A stretch of DNA of 64,000 nucleotides, taken from assembly GCA_017848055.1 (NCBI GenBank), contig JAGALZ010000035.1, positions 1 to 64,000 of the forward strand, read 5' to 3'. Below, piece after piece: positions 26,116-34,578 of the stretch. Positions within the stretch are counted from its first letter, which is position 1. The number at the start of each line of letters is the position of its first letter. Source of the DNA: Oscillospiraceae bacterium (GTDB taxonomy: Bacteria; Bacillota; Clostridia; Oscillospirales; Ruminococcaceae). Below the pieces are notes generated by a model. It was not told the DNA's origin and made no database searches. It saw nothing but the letters and a program-made list of their open reading frames with translations. A program made the position numbers and the translations under genes.

Positions 26116-26667
26116 TTATTTATCAAGATGCCGTATAACTTTCTTTCTGAACCATTTGATGTACATGGTTATCAGATTAGTTACGGCTATGTCATAGATG
26201 ACAAACACTACATTTGCCGCCCCAATCAGCAAAGGTAATGCAAATTTGCCTATCTCGTCGATGCTTTGTTTAAGCTCCGGTGAGCTTACAAGCAGCATTA
26301 CAAGATTATAATACACAACAAGTGCTATGTTAAACAGTATAATCTTTACAAACCACTGAAGTGGCCTTGCTTTGATTTTTGTTTCAAACACAGATTTAAT
26401 TATAGGATAATACCCCATAAAGGTAATGAATAACAAACTCGCTTCTTTATTAGGAACCACAAAGAATGATAAAAGTGCAACTCCTGCATAAGTAAGAAAA
26501 GCCCAGCTCATACCTATCTCGATAACGATAATTACAAGAACGATTCCCGCAAAAGCCGGAATTGCGTATTCAAGTCCGGGAATCACCCCAGACATAATCA
26601 TTGCAACAAGACTGAGAGCTGAAACAATTCCGCCGAGCGCAACCTTATAGCTAACCTTTTTTCTCAT
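26116..26667 (-). CDS. Unrecognised multi-pass membrane protein
   Basis: The 183-residue product from the ATG at 26667 is almost all hydrophobic, with about five helices, a basic start (MRKKVSYK) and a basic end (WFRKKVIRHLDK). The arrangement resembles small integral membrane proteins such as substrate-binding components of ECF transporters, but I see no diagnostic motif. No other ECF genes are nearby, so I leave the function open. An upstream in-frame start would overlap the J-domain gene; this one starts 3 bases after that gene's stop, suggesting coupled translation. Confidence 0.7.
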   Translation of the reverse strand: MRKKVSYKVALGGIVSALSLVAMIMSGVIPGLEYAIPAFAGIVLVIIVIEIGMSWAFLTYAGVALLSFFVVPNKEASLLFITFMGYYPIIKSVFETKIKARPLQWFVKIILFNIALVVYYNLVMLLVSSPELKQSIDEIGKFALPLLIGAANVVFVIYDIAVTNLITMYIKWFRKKVIRHLDK

Positions 26668-26669
26668 AA

Positions 26670-27299
26670 TCAGCAGCAGGAAATAAGGTCTCCGCCCATG
26701 CATTCACAGCAACAGTCTGCACAGATGAGTCCCTGGCATATATCACAGCCGGAGCATCCGGAGCCTGAGGAGGTATTATAATGCTGTGAAGGATTACCGT
26801 TCATATAACCGCCTCTCTGAGAGTTCATCTGAGAAAGTGCGGCAGCGTATTCTCTGTTATTCGGTTCCATGGAACAAGCTCTTGAGAAGCAAGTATATGC
26901 ATCGTTGAGCCAACCTCTTGAATAAGCTACGCTACCCTTGAGGAAGTACCATTCAGCATTTCTGTAGCCTTCGGAAATTTCAGAAAGGATTGCATCGGCC
27001 TCGGTGATATTTCCGCTCTGGATAAGGAATCTTACCTGAGAGAAGTTTGATGATGAGCTTCCGGAATATGAAGAACCGCTAAAGCAGTAAGAAGAGCTTG
27101 ACTCTCCTCCTCTTCTCATATTCATGATTGCGTCAAATGCGGCATTGATTTCGGTCATTTTTTCATTTGCAAGGTCACCGAGAGGATTATTTGCATAGTT
27201 ATCAGGATGATATTTCTTAGCAAGCTCTCTGTAGGCAAGCTTGATTTCTTCATCACTTGCTGATGGTGAAACGCCTAAAACCTTGTATGGGTCTGTCAT
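26670..27299 (-). CDS. J-domain protein with a cysteine-rich C-terminus
   Basis: The 209-residue protein starts with a complete J domain (about 2-62). It includes the HPD triad in KKYHPDNY, so it should stimulate a DnaK ATPase. A Ser/Gly-rich linker and a segment with TPR-like spacing (AEWYFLKGSVAYSRGWLNDA) follow. The last 25 or so residues hold ten cysteines, grouped as CSGCDICQGLIC, CCCEC and a final CC. It lacks the classic DnaJ zinc fingers and client domains, so it is a specialised co-chaperone. It lies 2 bases after the DUF5685 gene. The Cys tail suggests metal binding, which is inference. Confidence 0.85.
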   Translation of the reverse strand: MTDPYKVLGVSPSASDEEIKLAYRELAKKYHPDNYANNPLGDLANEKMTEINAAFDAIMNMRRGGESSSSYCFSGSSYSGSSSSNFSQVRFLIQSGNITEADAILSEISEGYRNAEWYFLKGSVAYSRGWLNDAYTCFSRACSMEPNNREYAAALSQMNSQRGGYMNGNPSQHYNTSSGSGCSGCDICQGLICADCCCECMGGDLISCC

Positions 27300-27301
27300 A
27301 A

Positions 27302-28186
27302 TTAATTCTCCTTTTCTTTATTATACTTATTTTCAATTATTGTAGAAAGACTGTTTTTGAGTCCAAGATATATTATATTATCAAGTATTGGCTTATATTT
27401 TTTAATAGAAAGCAAAGTATAGCAATTAGCAAGTTCTCCCAGAGTAAGATTTACAGATTGTATTACGTACTCTTTGATTTTAATCATCTGTTCTTCGTCG
27501 GGCTGCGAAGAAAGAGAAAACTCATTGATAATAGGATTAAAATTCTTTTTCCTTATATCATCTTGCAGGTCGTCAAATGCATCACAGAGATAAATATATC
27601 TACCTAAAAAGTACCCGAATCTTCGAAGAACACGAGAAGTATTCTCGTCATCTGTAATGTTATCTGCGATTGCTTCCATCATTTTAGCTGACGGCTCCGC
27701 CGCAAGGTCAATAGAACAGTCAGGAAGCATCTCTACCCTTTTTTGTTCCTGCATCTGAAGTTCGATACATTGCGCAAGCTCAGGATATACAGCCCTTGCT
27801 TTTTTGTATCCTTTTTTCAGGAACATAAGCATAAAACGTGCGGCAAGTTTTTTGAAAAATCCCTTATCGGAAACATCGTCACGAAGCTTATGATATATTA
27901 GTATTTCAGCAGCAGCGGCTGGATATCCAAGACCGTCGTCACAGCTGACACAGATTGTTTTTTTAAAAGGATGGGCAACACATCTGCACTTATTCGCACT
28001 TGCACAGTAATCATTTATCCCCGAATTCATCAGTGATAAAAATGCGAAATCGTAGCTCAGAGTCAATGTTGCAGTAAATCCGTATTCTTTTTTGATTTTC
28101 TTACATAGTCCACAGTAGAAAGCCTTGTATGTGTCATACTCACACACTCTCAGCTGAGGCTTGAATATACGAACATAACCGAACAT
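27302..28186 (-). CDS. DUF5685-type protein of unknown function
   Basis: The 294-residue protein matches a clostridial conserved family I know as DUF5685. It begins MFGYVRIFKPQLRVCEYDTY, followed by CGLCKKIKKEYG and the Cys-rich CRCVAHPFKKTICVSC region (about 66-83). The rest is helical, with many charged residues and no membrane segment. The paired cysteines could bind a metal or cluster. It is the first gene of a tight operon with the J-domain protein and two membrane proteins, so it may be the client or partner of that chaperone. Function unknown. Confidence 0.75.
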   Translation of the reverse strand: MFGYVRIFKPQLRVCEYDTYKAFYCGLCKKIKKEYGFTATLTLSYDFAFLSLMNSGINDYCASANKCRCVAHPFKKTICVSCDDGLGYPAAAAEILIYHKLRDDVSDKGFFKKLAARFMLMFLKKGYKKARAVYPELAQCIELQMQEQKRVEMLPDCSIDLAAEPSAKMMEAIADNITDDENTSRVLRRFGYFLGRYIYLCDAFDDLQDDIRKKNFNPIINEFSLSSQPDEEQMIKIKEYVIQSVNLTLGELANCYTLLSIKKYKPILDNIIYLGLKNSLSTIIENKYNKEKEN

Positions 28187-28209
28187 TGTCCCACCTCACA
28201 ATCGTTTAT

Positions 28210-28238
28210 ATTGTACCATACTTTCACTTTTATGTCAA
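28210..28238 (-). promoter_or_regulatory. Consensus promoter of the DUF5685 operon
   Basis: On the minus strand, TTGACA (28233-28238), 17 bases, TACAAT (28210-28215), about 20 bases upstream of the start codon. Confidence 0.8.
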
Positions 28239-28254
28239 CTGTATTTACAATAAA

Positions 28255-28286
28255 TTAACAGCGGTATCAAAAGAAACCGCTGTTAA
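28255..28286 (-). terminator. Terminator after the Cys-rich gene
   Basis: TTAACAGCGGT and ACCGCTGTTAA form a perfect 11-bp stem with a 10-base loop, followed by TTTATT on the minus strand. Confidence 0.75.
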
Positions 28287-28291
28287 TAAAT

Positions 28292-29077
28292 CTATTCTGT
28301 TACTTCTGATGAACACGCTGAACAGTCCTTATCGCTAAGACTCTTTGGAAAGAATTCATTTACCGGGAAATTAAGCTTATCAAAGATTTCACATGGACTA
28401 TCGGTATTTGTCGTGCATTCCTTTGTCGGAACACAATAATCGTATGTCGGAACCATAATGGTTACTCTTCTTGAAAGCTGAATAATTGAGAACATACCTA
28501 TTGTCACGTAGACATACTTCGTACCTACTACCGGCGGTTCTGTTTCGCATACAAGACACTGTTCCGATGAAGAGCTTGTCGGGATAGGTCTGCAAGTAAG
28601 CTTAATATCGAGGACAATCGGCTCTACGACATTAACGCTTGCGATTGGAAGTGAATTCTTACAACCGCATCCATCAGGAGTATACTGGGTATCTTCGTTA
28701 GAGTAAAATGTCTTTGTGTGTCCGTCGCTTCCGAAAAGAATGACTTTCTTTGTAAATGTTGCGGTTCCCTGCACCTGCTGAGGTGTTGAAGTTGCTGTCT
28801 GGTATACATCGACGGCTACATTGAATGCGTATGTGATATCAACTGCATAGAATCCGCAATGGAAAGGCACGGGTTCAATTGAGAATGTAACATTTACAAT
28901 CTCAACACAGCTGCTTTTTACAAAGCAGGCAGAGTTGATAAGCTGCTGGTCTGCTGCTGTAAATGTAACTGCCAGGTCTTCAAGACAGTCCTTATCAGAG
29001 CAGGAATCGAAGATTTTCATTACATCGATACAGCCGGCTTCTTTAAAGCAGTTCTGATTATTGATAATTTCGCTCAT
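28292..29077 (-). CDS. Conserved clostridial cysteine-rich protein, function unknown
   Basis: A 261-residue protein with 17 cysteines, no signal peptide and no membrane helix. The N-terminal NCFKEAGCIDVMKIFDSCS and the adjoining DKDCLEDL stretch form a signature that I recall from hypothetical proteins widespread in spore-forming Clostridia. The rest alternates beta-strand-like segments (EIVNVTFSIEPVPFHCGFY, VVEPIVLDIKLTC) and ends in DKDCSACSSE. The cysteine content and beta-rich design would suit a cross-linked spore-coat or storage protein, but that is inference. The start is an ATG after GGGAGG. It follows the his operon terminator and has its own terminator. Confidence 0.75.
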   Translation of the reverse strand: MSEIINNQNCFKEAGCIDVMKIFDSCSDKDCLEDLAVTFTAADQQLINSACFVKSSCVEIVNVTFSIEPVPFHCGFYAVDITYAFNVAVDVYQTATSTPQQVQGTATFTKKVILFGSDGHTKTFYSNEDTQYTPDGCGCKNSLPIASVNVVEPIVLDIKLTCRPIPTSSSSEQCLVCETEPPVVGTKYVYVTIGMFSIIQLSRRVTIMVPTYDYCVPTKECTTNTDSPCEIFDKLNFPVNEFFPKSLSDKDCSACSSEVTE

Positions 29078-29170
29078 AATTTTCCTCCCTAATATGTATT
29101 AGTAAAAACTATGCAAGAAGGTTTGATTCCTTGCAGATATTACATTCTATTCGGATAAGAAAAATATGTG

Positions 29171-29203
29171 CAAAAAACAGCAGGAAATTTCTCTCCTGCT
29201 GCT
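29171..29203 (-). terminator. Terminator of the histidine operon
   Basis: On the minus strand, GCAGCAGGA and TTCCTGCTG form a stem (loop about 7), followed by TTTTTTGC, shortly after the hisE stop. Confidence 0.85.
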
Positions 29204-29223
29204 TAAAATACGTGATATTATAA

Positions 29224-29562
29224 TCAGGTGTTCTTGTCAACTGTGTGGAACTGCTTGAGGTTTCCGATTTTTTCGTTTCTCTCCTCAAGAATCTTTTCAA
29301 CATCCGACCAATCAAGGCCCTGATTTGCACAGAGCACCATAACATGATAGAGAAGGTCGTTGATTTCATTTGCAAGCTCATCATTATCGTTATTCTTAGC
29401 GGCAATAACTGTTTCTGTAGCTTCTTCGCCAATCTTCTTGCAAATCTTGTCTACACCCTTTTCAAAGAGGTAACAGGTATAGGAATTCTCCTGTGCTGTT
29501 CCCTCTTCGTAAGCCTTTTTACGAGCCTTGATTACTTCAAAAATTTCCTGATATACAGTCAT
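29224..29562 (-). CDS. hisE: Phosphoribosyl-ATP pyrophosphatase
   Basis: HisE removes pyrophosphate from phosphoribosyl-ATP, the second step of histidine synthesis. The 112-residue all-helical protein shows the MazG-like metal site KKIGEEATETVIAAKN and the second acidic helix NEINDLLYHVMVL. Here it is separate from HisI; many bacteria have a HisIE fusion. Its ATG overlaps the hisI stop by one base, so it is the last gene of the his operon and is translationally coupled. Confidence 0.93.
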   Translation of the reverse strand: MTVYQEIFEVIKARKKAYEEGTAQENSYTCYLFEKGVDKICKKIGEEATETVIAAKNNDNDELANEINDLLYHVMVLCANQGLDWSDVEKILEERNEKIGNLKQFHTVDKNT

Positions 29563-29915
29563 TATTCATTCTCCTCATTATACATTTCATTGAAAAAACA
29601 GCTGTACGAGCCTGTATGGCAAGCAACGCCTGTCTGCTTTACGTTTACGAGCAAGGTATCGTTATCGCAGTCAGAATAGATAGAAACTACCTTCTGCAGG
29701 TGACCCGAGGTTGCGCCCTTATTCCAGTACTCCTGACGTGAGCGGCTCCAGAACCATGTATAGCCTGTTTCAAGTGTTTTCTTAAGACTTTCCTTGTTCA
29801 TATAGGCAAGCATAAGAACTGTTTTAGTATCTACCTCATAGCAGATTGCGGGGATAAGCTCACCCTTTTCAAAATACTTATCGAGGTCATTCAAATCAAT
29901 TTTAACTTTACTCAT
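29562..29915 (-). CDS. hisI: Phosphoribosyl-AMP cyclohydrolase
   Basis: HisI opens the purine ring of phosphoribosyl-AMP. The 117 residues include the zinc and substrate segments [28 protein letters not shown] and the [13 protein letters not shown] motif, which holds the conserved Cys-x(n)-His/Cys ligands. Its length is typical of the stand-alone enzyme. It sits between the small membrane-protein gene and hisE with no spare bases, so it is fully within the operon. Confidence 0.94.
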   Translation of the reverse strand: MSKVKIDLNDLDKYFEKGELIPAICYEVDTKTVLMLAYMNKESLKKTLETGYTWFWSRSRQEYWNKGATSGHLQKVVSIYSDCDNDTLLVNVKQTGVACHTGSYSCFFNEMYNEENE

Positions 29916-30215
29916 CTAGGTTCCCTTTCTTTTCTTAATGAGCGGCAATATAATCAGCATAACAGCAAAGCCGATTGCAGAACCTATTGCAGCTGTTCCG
30001 ATAATCAGAAGCAGAAGTTCCATCGCATAGTTTGTATGTAAATTTGAAATAGCTTCACAGAGTACATACAATAACAGCGAGCATCCAGTAGATATCATAA
30101 GATTTTTTCTTGACTTGATTCTACTTGCAAGAATCAAAGAAACCAACAGTCCTGCGATTAGAAAAAGAAAACTGTCTGATTCAAAAAGCTCCTGTAAAAT
30201 CGGAAGATACTTCAT
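29916..30215 (-). CDS. Small membrane protein inside the histidine operon
   Basis: A 99-residue product with three hydrophobic helices (near 17-33, 42-56 and 67-90), a basic loop (ASRIKSRKN) and a basic end (PLIKKRKGT). I recognise no family. It lies between hisF and hisI with gaps of 6 bases or fewer on both sides, so it is expressed with histidine enzymes. It could be an insertion that kept the operon open or a membrane partner; nothing in the sequence says which. The initiating ATG is fairly close to the hisF stop, with GAGGTAATGAGAT upstream as ribosome site. Confidence 0.65.
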   Translation of the reverse strand: MKYLPILQELFESDSFLFLIAGLLVSLILASRIKSRKNLMISTGCSLLLYVLCEAISNLHTNYAMELLLLIIGTAAIGSAIGFAVMLIILPLIKKRKGT

Positions 30216-30221
30216 ATCTCA

Positions 30222-30977
30222 TTACCTCACAAGCACGTTTTTGCCCTTGCAGTATTCCTTTACTTCTCCGACAGTCAGCTCCTTGAAGTGGAAAAGTGAA
30301 GCGGCAAGTGCTGCGGTTGCGTTTGTCTTTTCAAAAACCTCGTAGAAGTCATTTATCTTTCCTGCTCCGCCGCTTGCGATTACAGGGATTGTACAAGCGT
30401 CACAAACTGCCTTGAGCATTTCGATATCAAAGCCTTCCTTAGTGCCGTCTGCGTCAATGGAATTGAGGCAGATTTCACCTGCGCCAAGCTCCTGCACCTT
30501 CTTTACCCATTCAATGAGGTCGAGCTTCATATCGACTCTTCCGCCGTTTATGTAGACTGTCCACTTACCGTCGCCTATCTTCTTGGCATCAATGCCGACA
30601 CATATGCACTGTGAGCCGAAGATATCAGCTCCGTCTTTTATGAGCTGAGGGTTCTTTACAGCCTGAGAATTGACAGACACCTTATCTGCACCTGCTCTTA
30701 AAGTTTCTCTGATATCATCGACAGTTTTTATTCCGCCGCCGACTGTAAGAGGAACAAATACCTTCTTGGCAGTTTCTCTTACGACATCGAGGAAAACTCC
30801 TCTGCCTTCGTAAGAAGCGGTTATATCATAGAAAACAATTTCGTCTGCACCCTGCTTATTGTACTCCTCAGCACAAGCAACTGGGTCACCAACTTCTTTG
30901 ATTCCCTCAAAATTTACGCCCTTTACGACTTTGCCGTCACGCACGTCGAGGCATGGAATTATTCTTTTAGCAAGCAT
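30222..30977 (-). CDS. hisF: Imidazole glycerol phosphate synthase, cyclase subunit
   Basis: HisF pairs with HisH to turn PRFAR and glutamine-derived ammonia into imidazole glycerol phosphate and AICAR. The 251-residue half-barrel protein has [17 protein letters not shown] with the catalytic Asp near residue 11, the phosphate loop [11 protein letters not shown] and the second catalytic Asp in CVGIDAKK. The C-terminal phosphate site is [11 protein letters not shown]. hisA, which normally lies between hisH and hisF, is absent: only 4 bases separate hisH and hisF. Confidence 0.96.
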   Translation of the reverse strand: MLAKRIIPCLDVRDGKVVKGVNFEGIKEVGDPVACAEEYNKQGADEIVFYDITASYEGRGVFLDVVRETAKKVFVPLTVGGGIKTVDDIRETLRAGADKVSVNSQAVKNPQLIKDGADIFGSQCICVGIDAKKIGDGKWTVYINGGRVDMKLDLIEWVKKVQELGAGEICLNSIDADGTKEGFDIEMLKAVCDACTIPVIASGGAGKINDFYEVFEKTNATAALAASLFHFKELTVGEVKEYCKGKNVLVR

Positions 30978-30981
30978 TATT

Positions 30982-31593
30982 TCACGCCTCCTTTATAAGC
31001 TTTGTAAAGTTTGAAAGTATCTTAAGACCTGTTTCGCCACTCTTTTCAGGGTGGAACTGTGCACCGAAAACATACTTTCCGTCTGTTACCATAGCGGGTA
31101 CTACACTTCCGTACTCGCTGTAGGCAATAAGATTCTTCTTGTCGCAGAATGCCTTGTACGAGTGAACAAAGTATACGTAGTCGCTATCTGTTACACCGTC
31201 AAGTATCGGGCTTTCCTGCTCTATCTCGAGTTTATTCCAGCCCATATGCGGAACGATAAGTCCCGGGTCAGTTATAAGGTCAACCTTTCCTGGGATGAGC
31301 CCCAAGCCTTCAAATTCGCCGAATTCATAGCCCCTTTCGAAAAGCACCTGCATTCCGAGGCATATTCCGAGAAACGGCTTTATTTTTGCCTGCTCTTTTA
31401 TAACCGGAATAAGTCCCGATTTTTCGAGCATGTTCATTGCCGCACCGAATGCACCTACTCCCGGAAGGATGATAGCGTCTGCGTTTCTGATTTCATCGGC
31501 ATCGGCTGTGAGCTTATTTTCTATTCCGAGGTAGTCAAGAGCGTTTTTAACGCTGAAGATGTTACCTGCGCCATATTCTATAAGTGCTACCAT
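30982..31593 (-). CDS. hisH: Imidazole glycerol phosphate synthase, glutamine amidotransferase subunit
   Basis: This glutaminase subunit supplies ammonia to HisF. The 203-residue class-I amidotransferase has the nucleophile elbow [11 protein letters not shown] with the catalytic Cys near residue 79. The oxyanion segment is [10 protein letters not shown], and the His-x-Glu pair is in [10 protein letters not shown] near 181. It sits between hisB and hisF with 3-4 base gaps, as expected for a stoichiometric complex. Confidence 0.96.
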   Translation of the reverse strand: MVALIEYGAGNIFSVKNALDYLGIENKLTADADEIRNADAIILPGVGAFGAAMNMLEKSGLIPVIKEQAKIKPFLGICLGMQVLFERGYEFGEFEGLGLIPGKVDLITDPGLIVPHMGWNKLEIEQESPILDGVTDSDYVYFVHSYKAFCDKKNLIAYSEYGSVVPAMVTDGKYVFGAQFHPEKSGETGLKILSNFTKLIKEA

Positions 31594-31596
31594 AAA

Positions 31597-32178
31597 TTAT
31601 AAAACTCCCTTAGTTGAAAGAAGTGTATCTGAATTTACCTTGAGAGCTGCTTTAAGTGCATGTGCAACAGCCTTGAAGATAGCTTCAGTCTTGTGGTGGT
31701 CATTGCTTCCGTAGCATGACTTTATGTGGAGAGTGATTCCTGCATTAAAAGCAAATGCTCTGAAGAATTCTTCTGTCAGACAAGAGTCATACTCGCCGAT
31801 TCTGTAGTCGGTAAAGCTTGCATCAAATACGAGGAACGGTCTGCCGCTGATGTCAAGCGAGCAAAAGCCGAGAGCTTCATCCATTGGGATATATGCACTG
31901 CCGTATCTTGCAATGCCGCACTTATCGCCGATTGCCTTAGCAAAAGCCTGTCCGAGCACGATACCTGTATCCTCTACAGTGTGGTGTCCGTCAACATTAA
32001 GGTCGCCGTTTACCTTTACAGTAAGGGATAAACCTCCGTGTACAGCGAGAGCTGTGAGCATGTGGTCAAAAAATCCGATACCTGTATCGATGCTCACTTC
32101 TTTATTCTCAGCATCAATTGCAAGCTTAATTGAGATATCTGTTTCCTTAGTTTTTCTTTCGATAAAAGCCTCTCTCAT
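31597..32178 (-). CDS. hisB: Imidazoleglycerol-phosphate dehydratase (monofunctional)
   Basis: HisB dehydrates imidazole glycerol phosphate. The 193 residues carry the two Mn2+-binding repeats, seen as GFFDHMLTALAVHGG with DGHHTVEDTGI, and HIKSCYGSNDHHKTEAIFK. It lacks the histidinol-phosphatase domain found in enterobacterial HisB, so histidinol-phosphate phosphatase must be encoded elsewhere; none is in this window. Operon position between hisC and hisH. Confidence 0.96.
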   Translation of the reverse strand: MREAFIERKTKETDISIKLAIDAENKEVSIDTGIGFFDHMLTALAVHGGLSLTVKVNGDLNVDGHHTVEDTGIVLGQAFAKAIGDKCGIARYGSAYIPMDEALGFCSLDISGRPFLVFDASFTDYRIGEYDSCLTEEFFRAFAFNAGITLHIKSCYGSNDHHKTEAIFKAVAHALKAALKVNSDTLLSTKGVL

Positions 32179-32202
32179 AGCTATTTCCTTTCTACTTAAC
32201 CA

Positions 32203-33258
32203 CTAAGCAAGTATTTCTTCAAGACAAGCAAACATTGCATCCATCTGCTCTCTTGTTCCGACTGTTATTCTGAGATAATTGCTGATTCGTGGCTTATTCC
32301 AGTATCTTACGAAGATGTTTCTTTCCTTGAGCTTTTCAAATATTATTTTTGCATCAACTGTCTTGTGTGAAGCAAAAATAAAGTTACTCATTGAATCGGT
32401 AAATGTAAAGCCTAGGCTTGCAAGTCTTTCTTTTGAGTACTCTCTGACAGCAATAATTTCTTTGGTAGTTTTCCGGAAATACTCTTCGTCCTTTACACTT
32501 TCGGCACCTGTAAGCTGTGTCACCCAGTTCATTGTGTAGGAGTTAATCGAGAACTTAACGTCGTTCATAAACTTTATAAGCTTTTCGTTACCGAATGCAA
32601 AGCCGATTCTTGCTCCTGCCATAGAACGGGATTTTGAAAATGTCTGTACAACCAGCAGATTATCATATTTTTCAATAAGCTCAAGACAGCTTTTTCCGCC
32701 GAAATCAATGTAAGCTTCGTCAACGATAACTATACTCTGAGGATTTGCCTTCAGTATCTCCTCAAACATCTCAACACTTTCCAGGACACCGGTAGGTGCA
32801 TTTGGGTTAGGAATTACGATACCGCCGTTTTCGCAGATATAGTCATTCACATCAATTGTAAAGTCGTCTTTAAGCGGCTTTGTCTGATAAGGTATTCTGT
32901 ATACATCACACCAGACATCATAGAATGAATATGTAATGTCAGGGAAAATAACCGGCTTATCAGAATTAAAGAACGTCAGAAATGCCATTGCAAGCACGTC
33001 ATCAGAACCTACTCCGACGAAAATCTGATTCGTGTTTACTCCGTATCTTTCAGCAAGTGCATCGACAAGCACGGTAGAATCGGTATCGGGATAGAGTCTG
33101 AGCTTGTCGCTTTCAAATTCCTTTATAAGCTTTTCTACCCTCGGAGAAGGTGGAAAAGGATTTTCGTTTGTGTTGAGCTTGATTACATTTTTGTTTTTAG
33201 GCTGTTCGCCGGGGATATAGGGCTCAACCTTTCTTACGTTTTGTTCCCACAAATTCAT
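32203..33258 (-). CDS. hisC: Histidinol-phosphate aminotransferase
   Basis: This PLP-dependent class-II aminotransferase makes histidinol phosphate. The 351-residue sequence shows KLNTNENPFPPSP near the N-terminus, PNPNAPTG, the VDEAYIDF strand that contacts PLP, and the Schiff-base lysine in TFSKSRSMAGARIGF. Its length is normal. It lies 12 bases after hisD, within the operon. Confidence 0.95.
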   Translation of the reverse strand: MNLWEQNVRKVEPYIPGEQPKNKNVIKLNTNENPFPPSPRVEKLIKEFESDKLRLYPDTDSTVLVDALAERYGVNTNQIFVGVGSDDVLAMAFLTFFNSDKPVIFPDITYSFYDVWCDVYRIPYQTKPLKDDFTIDVNDYICENGGIVIPNPNAPTGVLESVEMFEEILKANPQSIVIVDEAYIDFGGKSCLELIEKYDNLLVVQTFSKSRSMAGARIGFAFGNEKLIKFMNDVKFSINSYTMNWVTQLTGAESVKDEEYFRKTTKEIIAVREYSKERLASLGFTFTDSMSNFIFASHKTVDAKIIFEKLKERNIFVRYWNKPRISNYLRITVGTREQMDAMFACLEEILA

Positions 33259-33270
33259 TGTATAGTCCCC

Positions 33271-34557
33271 TTAGTCTTCAAATCTTACCTTGATAGCATT
33301 AGCGTGAGCTGTAAGTCCTTCACGCTCTGCAACAGTTACAATATCCTTCTTAGCAGCAAAGAGCGCATCTTCTGTATAGTAGATGAAGCTCTGTCGCTTT
33401 TCAAAGCTGTTTACGCCGAGTGGTGAGAAGAATCTTGCTGTACCGCTTGTAGGGAGAACGTGGTTAGGGCCTGCGTAGTAGTCACCGAGTGGTTCAGGAG
33501 AATAGTTTCCGAGGAACATTGAACCTGCGTTATCAATCTGACCTACATACTCAAGAGGGTTTTCAAAGAGTATCTCGATGTGTTCCGGAGCAAATCTGTT
33601 AGCCATTTCTACAGCCTGGGACTTGTCCTTGCACACGATGATTGCACCGTAATCCTCGAGTGATTTTCTTATGATTTCAGCACGTGAAAGCTTCTTAAGC
33701 TGGATTTCAAGCTCCTGCATTGCCTTGTCTGCACTTTCTTCGTCGGTTGTTACAAGAATAGCAGATGCTAAAACGTCGTGTTCAGCCTGCGACATAAGGT
33801 CAGCCGCAATGTACTTAGGGTCAGCGCTGCCGTCAGAAAGCACGAGGATTTCACTCGGGCCTGCTACCATATCGATATCAACAGTACCATAGAGGAGTTT
33901 CTTGGCAGTAGCAACATAGATGTTACCAGGGCCTACGATTTTGTCTACTTTTGGAATTTCCTCTGTTCCGTATGCAAGTGCAGCTATAGCCTGAGCTCCG
34001 CCTGAGAGGAATACTCTGTCTACTCCGCAGAGTGCGGCAGCAACCAGGATATCCTTGTTAGGTGTACCGTCCTTAAGAGGTGGTGTTACCATAATGATTT
34101 CCTTAACGCCTGCAATCTTTGCTGGTACAGCGTTCATAAGAACTGAGGAAGGATAAGCCGCTGTACCGCCCGGTACATAAAGACCTACTCTTTCAAGACC
34201 TCTTACACGCTGACCGAGAATTACGCCGTTATCCTTGGTGTCAACAAAAGACTGCGACTTCTGCTTCTCGTGGAATACTCTGATATTTTCTATAGAATTG
34301 AGCAGAGCGTCTGTAAAATCGCTGTCTGCTTCAGTAAGTGCGTCATTGATAACTTCTCTTGGTACCTCATAGTACTTAGGAAGCTTTCCGTCAAACTTCT
34401 CTGTATAAGCCAGAACTGCCTTATCGCCGTTTTGCTTAACGTCGTCAATAATCTCGGTGACAATCTGAGTAACCTTCTTGTTTGTTTCGCCGTTACGCTT
34501 ATCAAGGTCGGCGAAGAACTTGTACTCATCGACACCGTTTGCATAAATCTTTTTCAT
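33271..34557 (-). CDS. hisD: Histidinol dehydrogenase
   Basis: HisD carries out the last two oxidations to histidine with NAD+ and zinc. The 428-residue protein has the PGGTAAYPSSVLMNAVPAK segment, the AQAIAALAYGT NAD site, the VGPGNIYVATAK and AGPSEILVLSDGSADP motifs, and metal and catalytic residues in SQAEHD and FAPEHIEI. The terminal region contains GPNHVLPTSGTARFFSPLG. It is the third gene of the operon, between hisG and hisC. Confidence 0.97.
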   Translation of the reverse strand: MKKIYANGVDEYKFFADLDKRNGETNKKVTQIVTEIIDDVKQNGDKAVLAYTEKFDGKLPKYYEVPREVINDALTEADSDFTDALLNSIENIRVFHEKQKSQSFVDTKDNGVILGQRVRGLERVGLYVPGGTAAYPSSVLMNAVPAKIAGVKEIIMVTPPLKDGTPNKDILVAAALCGVDRVFLSGGAQAIAALAYGTEEIPKVDKIVGPGNIYVATAKKLLYGTVDIDMVAGPSEILVLSDGSADPKYIAADLMSQAEHDVLASAILVTTDEESADKAMQELEIQLKKLSRAEIIRKSLEDYGAIIVCKDKSQAVEMANRFAPEHIEILFENPLEYVGQIDNAGSMFLGNYSPEPLGDYYAGPNHVLPTSGTARFFSPLGVNSFEKRQSFIYYTEDALFAAKKDIVTVAEREGLTAHANAIKVRFED

Positions 34558-34578
34558 AGTAATAATCCTTTCGTTTGT

